Shown piece after piece: positions 62,526 through 64,000 of a DNA stretch of 64,000 bases (within the stretch, counting starts at the first letter, position 1; the number at the start of each line of letters is the position of its first letter). The notes under the pieces were generated by a model that was not told the origin of the DNA, did not search any database, and saw nothing but the letters and a program-made list of their open reading frames with translations. The position numbers were made by a program, and so were the translations under genes. Origin of the DNA: Arthrobacter bambusae (GTDB lineage: Bacteria; Actinomycetota; Actinomycetes; Actinomycetales; Micrococcaceae); assembly GCF_022606295.1 (NCBI RefSeq), contig NZ_JAHHZS010000023.1, forward strand, positions 1 through 64,000. The letters run 5' to 3'.

Positions 62526-63896
62526 TTAATACCCTGCCTGCTTAGCGTGCCGTAGCGGCAAGGACGCGACGACGAGCACCAAGAGAAGGACGGCGGTGGC
62601 GCCGAGTCCGGTGCGGAGACCGTCCATGAAGTTTTGCCCGGCCAGTACGGCACCGAAGACGGCGACCCCGAGCGCGCCGCCAACCTGGCGTGCGGTGTTG
62701 ATGACTCCGCTGGCGGTCCCCGCCCGTTCTGCCGGTACATGGTCCATGATGAGGGCAATGATCGGGGGAACCGTGAAGGAACCGCCAACGCCGACCGGGA
62801 CCATGAGGAGCGCGACGAGGAGGGTCGGAGAATCCGTGGGGAGCAAGCAAAGTCCAGCCAGGCCCAGGGCCATGACTAGTTGGCCCGCCACGATCACTGC
62901 AATGCGTCCGAAACGGTTCACGAGCCGTGCTGCAAGGGGAACGAGGAGGGCAACCAGTCCGCTCATAGGCAAGAAGAGAAGTCCGGTCCCCAGCGCGGTG
63001 ACCCCGCGTTGCTGTTGAAAATAAAGGCTTTGGAGGAAGACGACGCCGTAGAACGCGGCCATTGTGACGCCGGCAATGATCAGCGCGGTGGAAACTGTGC
63101 GAGAGCGGAACAGGTCAAGCGGGAGCATCGGGTGCCGGCCCCGGGCTTGCGCCACCACGAAGACTGCCACCGATATGACGCACACCGCGAACGTGGAGAG
63201 GATCGCGGGGCTTCCGTAGCCCAGTTCCGCGCCCTCGATGATGCCGTAGGTCAAGCTTGCAAGCGCCAGTACGGCCGTGGTCTGCCCGAACCAATCGAAG
63301 GGCCGCGGGCGCCGGGGTGAGGGAGCAACGCGGGAGAGCAGGACGAGAGCTGCCACGCCGACCGGAAGATTGACAAAGAAGATCAGTCTCCAGTCGATCT
63401 GCGTGAGGACTCCTCCAAGCACGGGCCCGGCAGCAGCGGCGACCGAACCGCCCAAGCCCCAGTAAACTATGGCCCTGCCGCGACGCGCAGGATCGTGGTA
63501 CGCCTCACGAATGAGCGCGAGGGAAGTGGGGGTAATCATTGCCGCCCCGATGCCCTGCAGCACGCGGCCGGCGATGAGTGCCGGGAGGCTGGGGCTGAAC
63601 CCGCACGCCACAGAAGCCACGCTGAACACGATCATGCCAATACCGTAGGCCCGGCGGGCTCCGACGCGGTCGGAGAAGCTCCCTGCGAACAGTTGCAACG
63701 CGGAAAACATCAGGGTGTAGCCGGTGACTATCCACTGCAGGCCAGAAAGGCCGCCTCCAAGGTCATTCCGGATCTCCGGCAGGGCAACGTTGACGATCTG
63801 GGCGTCCAGGGCGACGACGAAGAACCCCAGCATGGCAACAGCCAGAGATGCGCGCGGCGGGGCGACGGCCACCGGAGGAGGTTTGATGATGGTCAC
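62526..63896 (-). CDS. DHA2-family (EmrB/QacA-like) MFS exporter
   Basis: 456-aa multidrug-type MFS protein: ALDAQIVNVALPEIRNDLG, LQWIVTGYTLMFSALQLFAG, FSDRVGARRAYGIGM, GRVLQGIGAAMITPTSLAL and GSVAAAAGPVLGGVLTQ. The N-terminal D1-type motif DAQIVNVALP is characteristic of 14-helix exporters. The promoter carries the same 43-bp block as the aldo/keto reductase gene, so the MmyB-like regulator probably controls both. Confidence 0.92.
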   Translation of the reverse strand: MTIIKPPPVAVAPPRASLAVAMLGFFVVALDAQIVNVALPEIRNDLGGGLSGLQWIVTGYTLMFSALQLFAGSFSDRVGARRAYGIGMIVFSVASVACGFSPSLPALIAGRVLQGIGAAMITPTSLALIREAYHDPARRGRAIVYWGLGGSVAAAAGPVLGGVLTQIDWRLIFFVNLPVGVAALVLLSRVAPSPRRPRPFDWFGQTTAVLALASLTYGIIEGAELGYGSPAILSTFAVCVISVAVFVVAQARGRHPMLPLDLFRSRTVSTALIIAGVTMAAFYGVVFLQSLYFQQQRGVTALGTGLLFLPMSGLVALLVPLAARLVNRFGRIAVIVAGQLVMALGLAGLCLLPTDSPTLLVALLMVPVGVGGSFTVPPIIALIMDHVPAERAGTASGVINTARQVGGALGVAVFGAVLAGQNFMDGLRTGLGATAVLLLVLVVASLPLRHAKQAGY

Positions 63897-63957
63897 GGAT
63901 ACCGTGTCCTTTCAGGAAGGAATTCTGAACACACTTAAGAAGACCAGCTACCGCCTG

Positions 63958-64000
63958 CGTGTGGGAGTACCTGGTGTGCGGTGTACTGGCAGTTCCTGTT
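63958..64000 (-). promoter_or_regulatory. ACTGGCAGT-box promoter, truncated by the window end
   Basis: GTGTACTGGCAGT at 63981-63993, within a block almost the same as 53041-53084 upstream of the aldo/keto reductase gene. The gap from 63897 to the window end contains no gene. Confidence 0.7.

Noticed and set aside
1..64000. tRNA, rRNA, CRISPR arrays and riboswitches.
   Set aside because: No cloverleaf, conserved rRNA segment, regularly spaced direct repeats or known riboswitch core was recognised by eye; a covariance-model search would be needed to exclude small RNAs.

Overview
The window is GC-rich DNA from an actinobacterium, most likely a soil Micrococcaceae (Arthrobacter/Paenarthrobacter type). 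This is inferred from the base composition, frequent GTG/TTG starts, dense ATGA/GTGA start-stop overlaps, and actinobacterial families such as DUF4192, a MAB_1171c-like membrane protein and a fused oligopeptide permease-ATPase. No rRNA, tRNA, CRISPR array, replication or other core housekeeping locus was seen. The window looks like accessory, catabolic chromosome or a large plasmid.

Region A (54-13980) is a self-contained uptake and catabolic locus built around an RpiR-type regulator. Leftward, the regulator gene runs into a solute-binding protein, DppB-like permease, fused DppC-DppD, DppF-like ATPase, an RraA/HMG-aldolase-like protein and a second, paralogous binding protein. Rightward lie a VOC protein, a LigJ-like amidohydrolase (4-oxalomesaconate hydratase relative), a second RraA-like aldolase candidate, a glycosidase-like beta-propeller protein and an MFS transporter. 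The divergent promoter carries a cluster of TGCAA/TTGCA half-sites. Region B (14002-19254) has a deacetylase/ChrB-N/MFS operon divergent from a MarR/phosphoglycerate-mutase operon across a near-perfect palindrome, then a DUF4192 gene. Region C (19574-24528) has an MpaB-like oxygenase / ImmA-type metallopeptidase / MAB_1171c-like membrane protein operon, an SRPBCC gene, and a decayed IS110-family element bounded by 17-bp perfect inverted repeats.

Region D (24667-61957) is a mosaic of catabolic operons: MmgE/PrpD, two paralogous HNL/EstC-like alpha/beta hydrolases, three aldehyde dehydrogenases, two zinc alcohol dehydrogenases, an iron alcohol dehydrogenase, a CaiB/BaiF CoA transferase, a FadB-like bifunctional protein, thiolase, a double MaoC hydratase, an acyl-CoA ligase, enoyl-CoA hydratase, carboxymuconolactone-decarboxylase-like proteins, and MHS and AbrB-type transporters. 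Read together they suggest hydrolysis of an ester, oxidation of the alcohol through the aldehyde to the acid, CoA activation, and beta-oxidation-like breakdown. Five intergenic regions in this part share the same device: two GTTCG-N6-CGAAC-type 16-bp sites exactly 20 bp apart. This points to one regulator, probably the IclR-family protein at 48306-49085, controlling the scattered operons. A second regulon, marked by ACTG(A/G)CAGT boxes, links an MmyB-like XRE regulator to an aldo/keto reductase, an MFS exporter and a CMD/SDR pair. Unrelated genes at 27134-32703 (glycogen-debranching-like enzyme, MFS, Gfo/Idh/MocA oxidoreductase, UPF0303) sit between them.

The right edge (62028-64000) has a cupin, a DHA2-type drug-exporter-like MFS protein and its promoter, which continues beyond the window.
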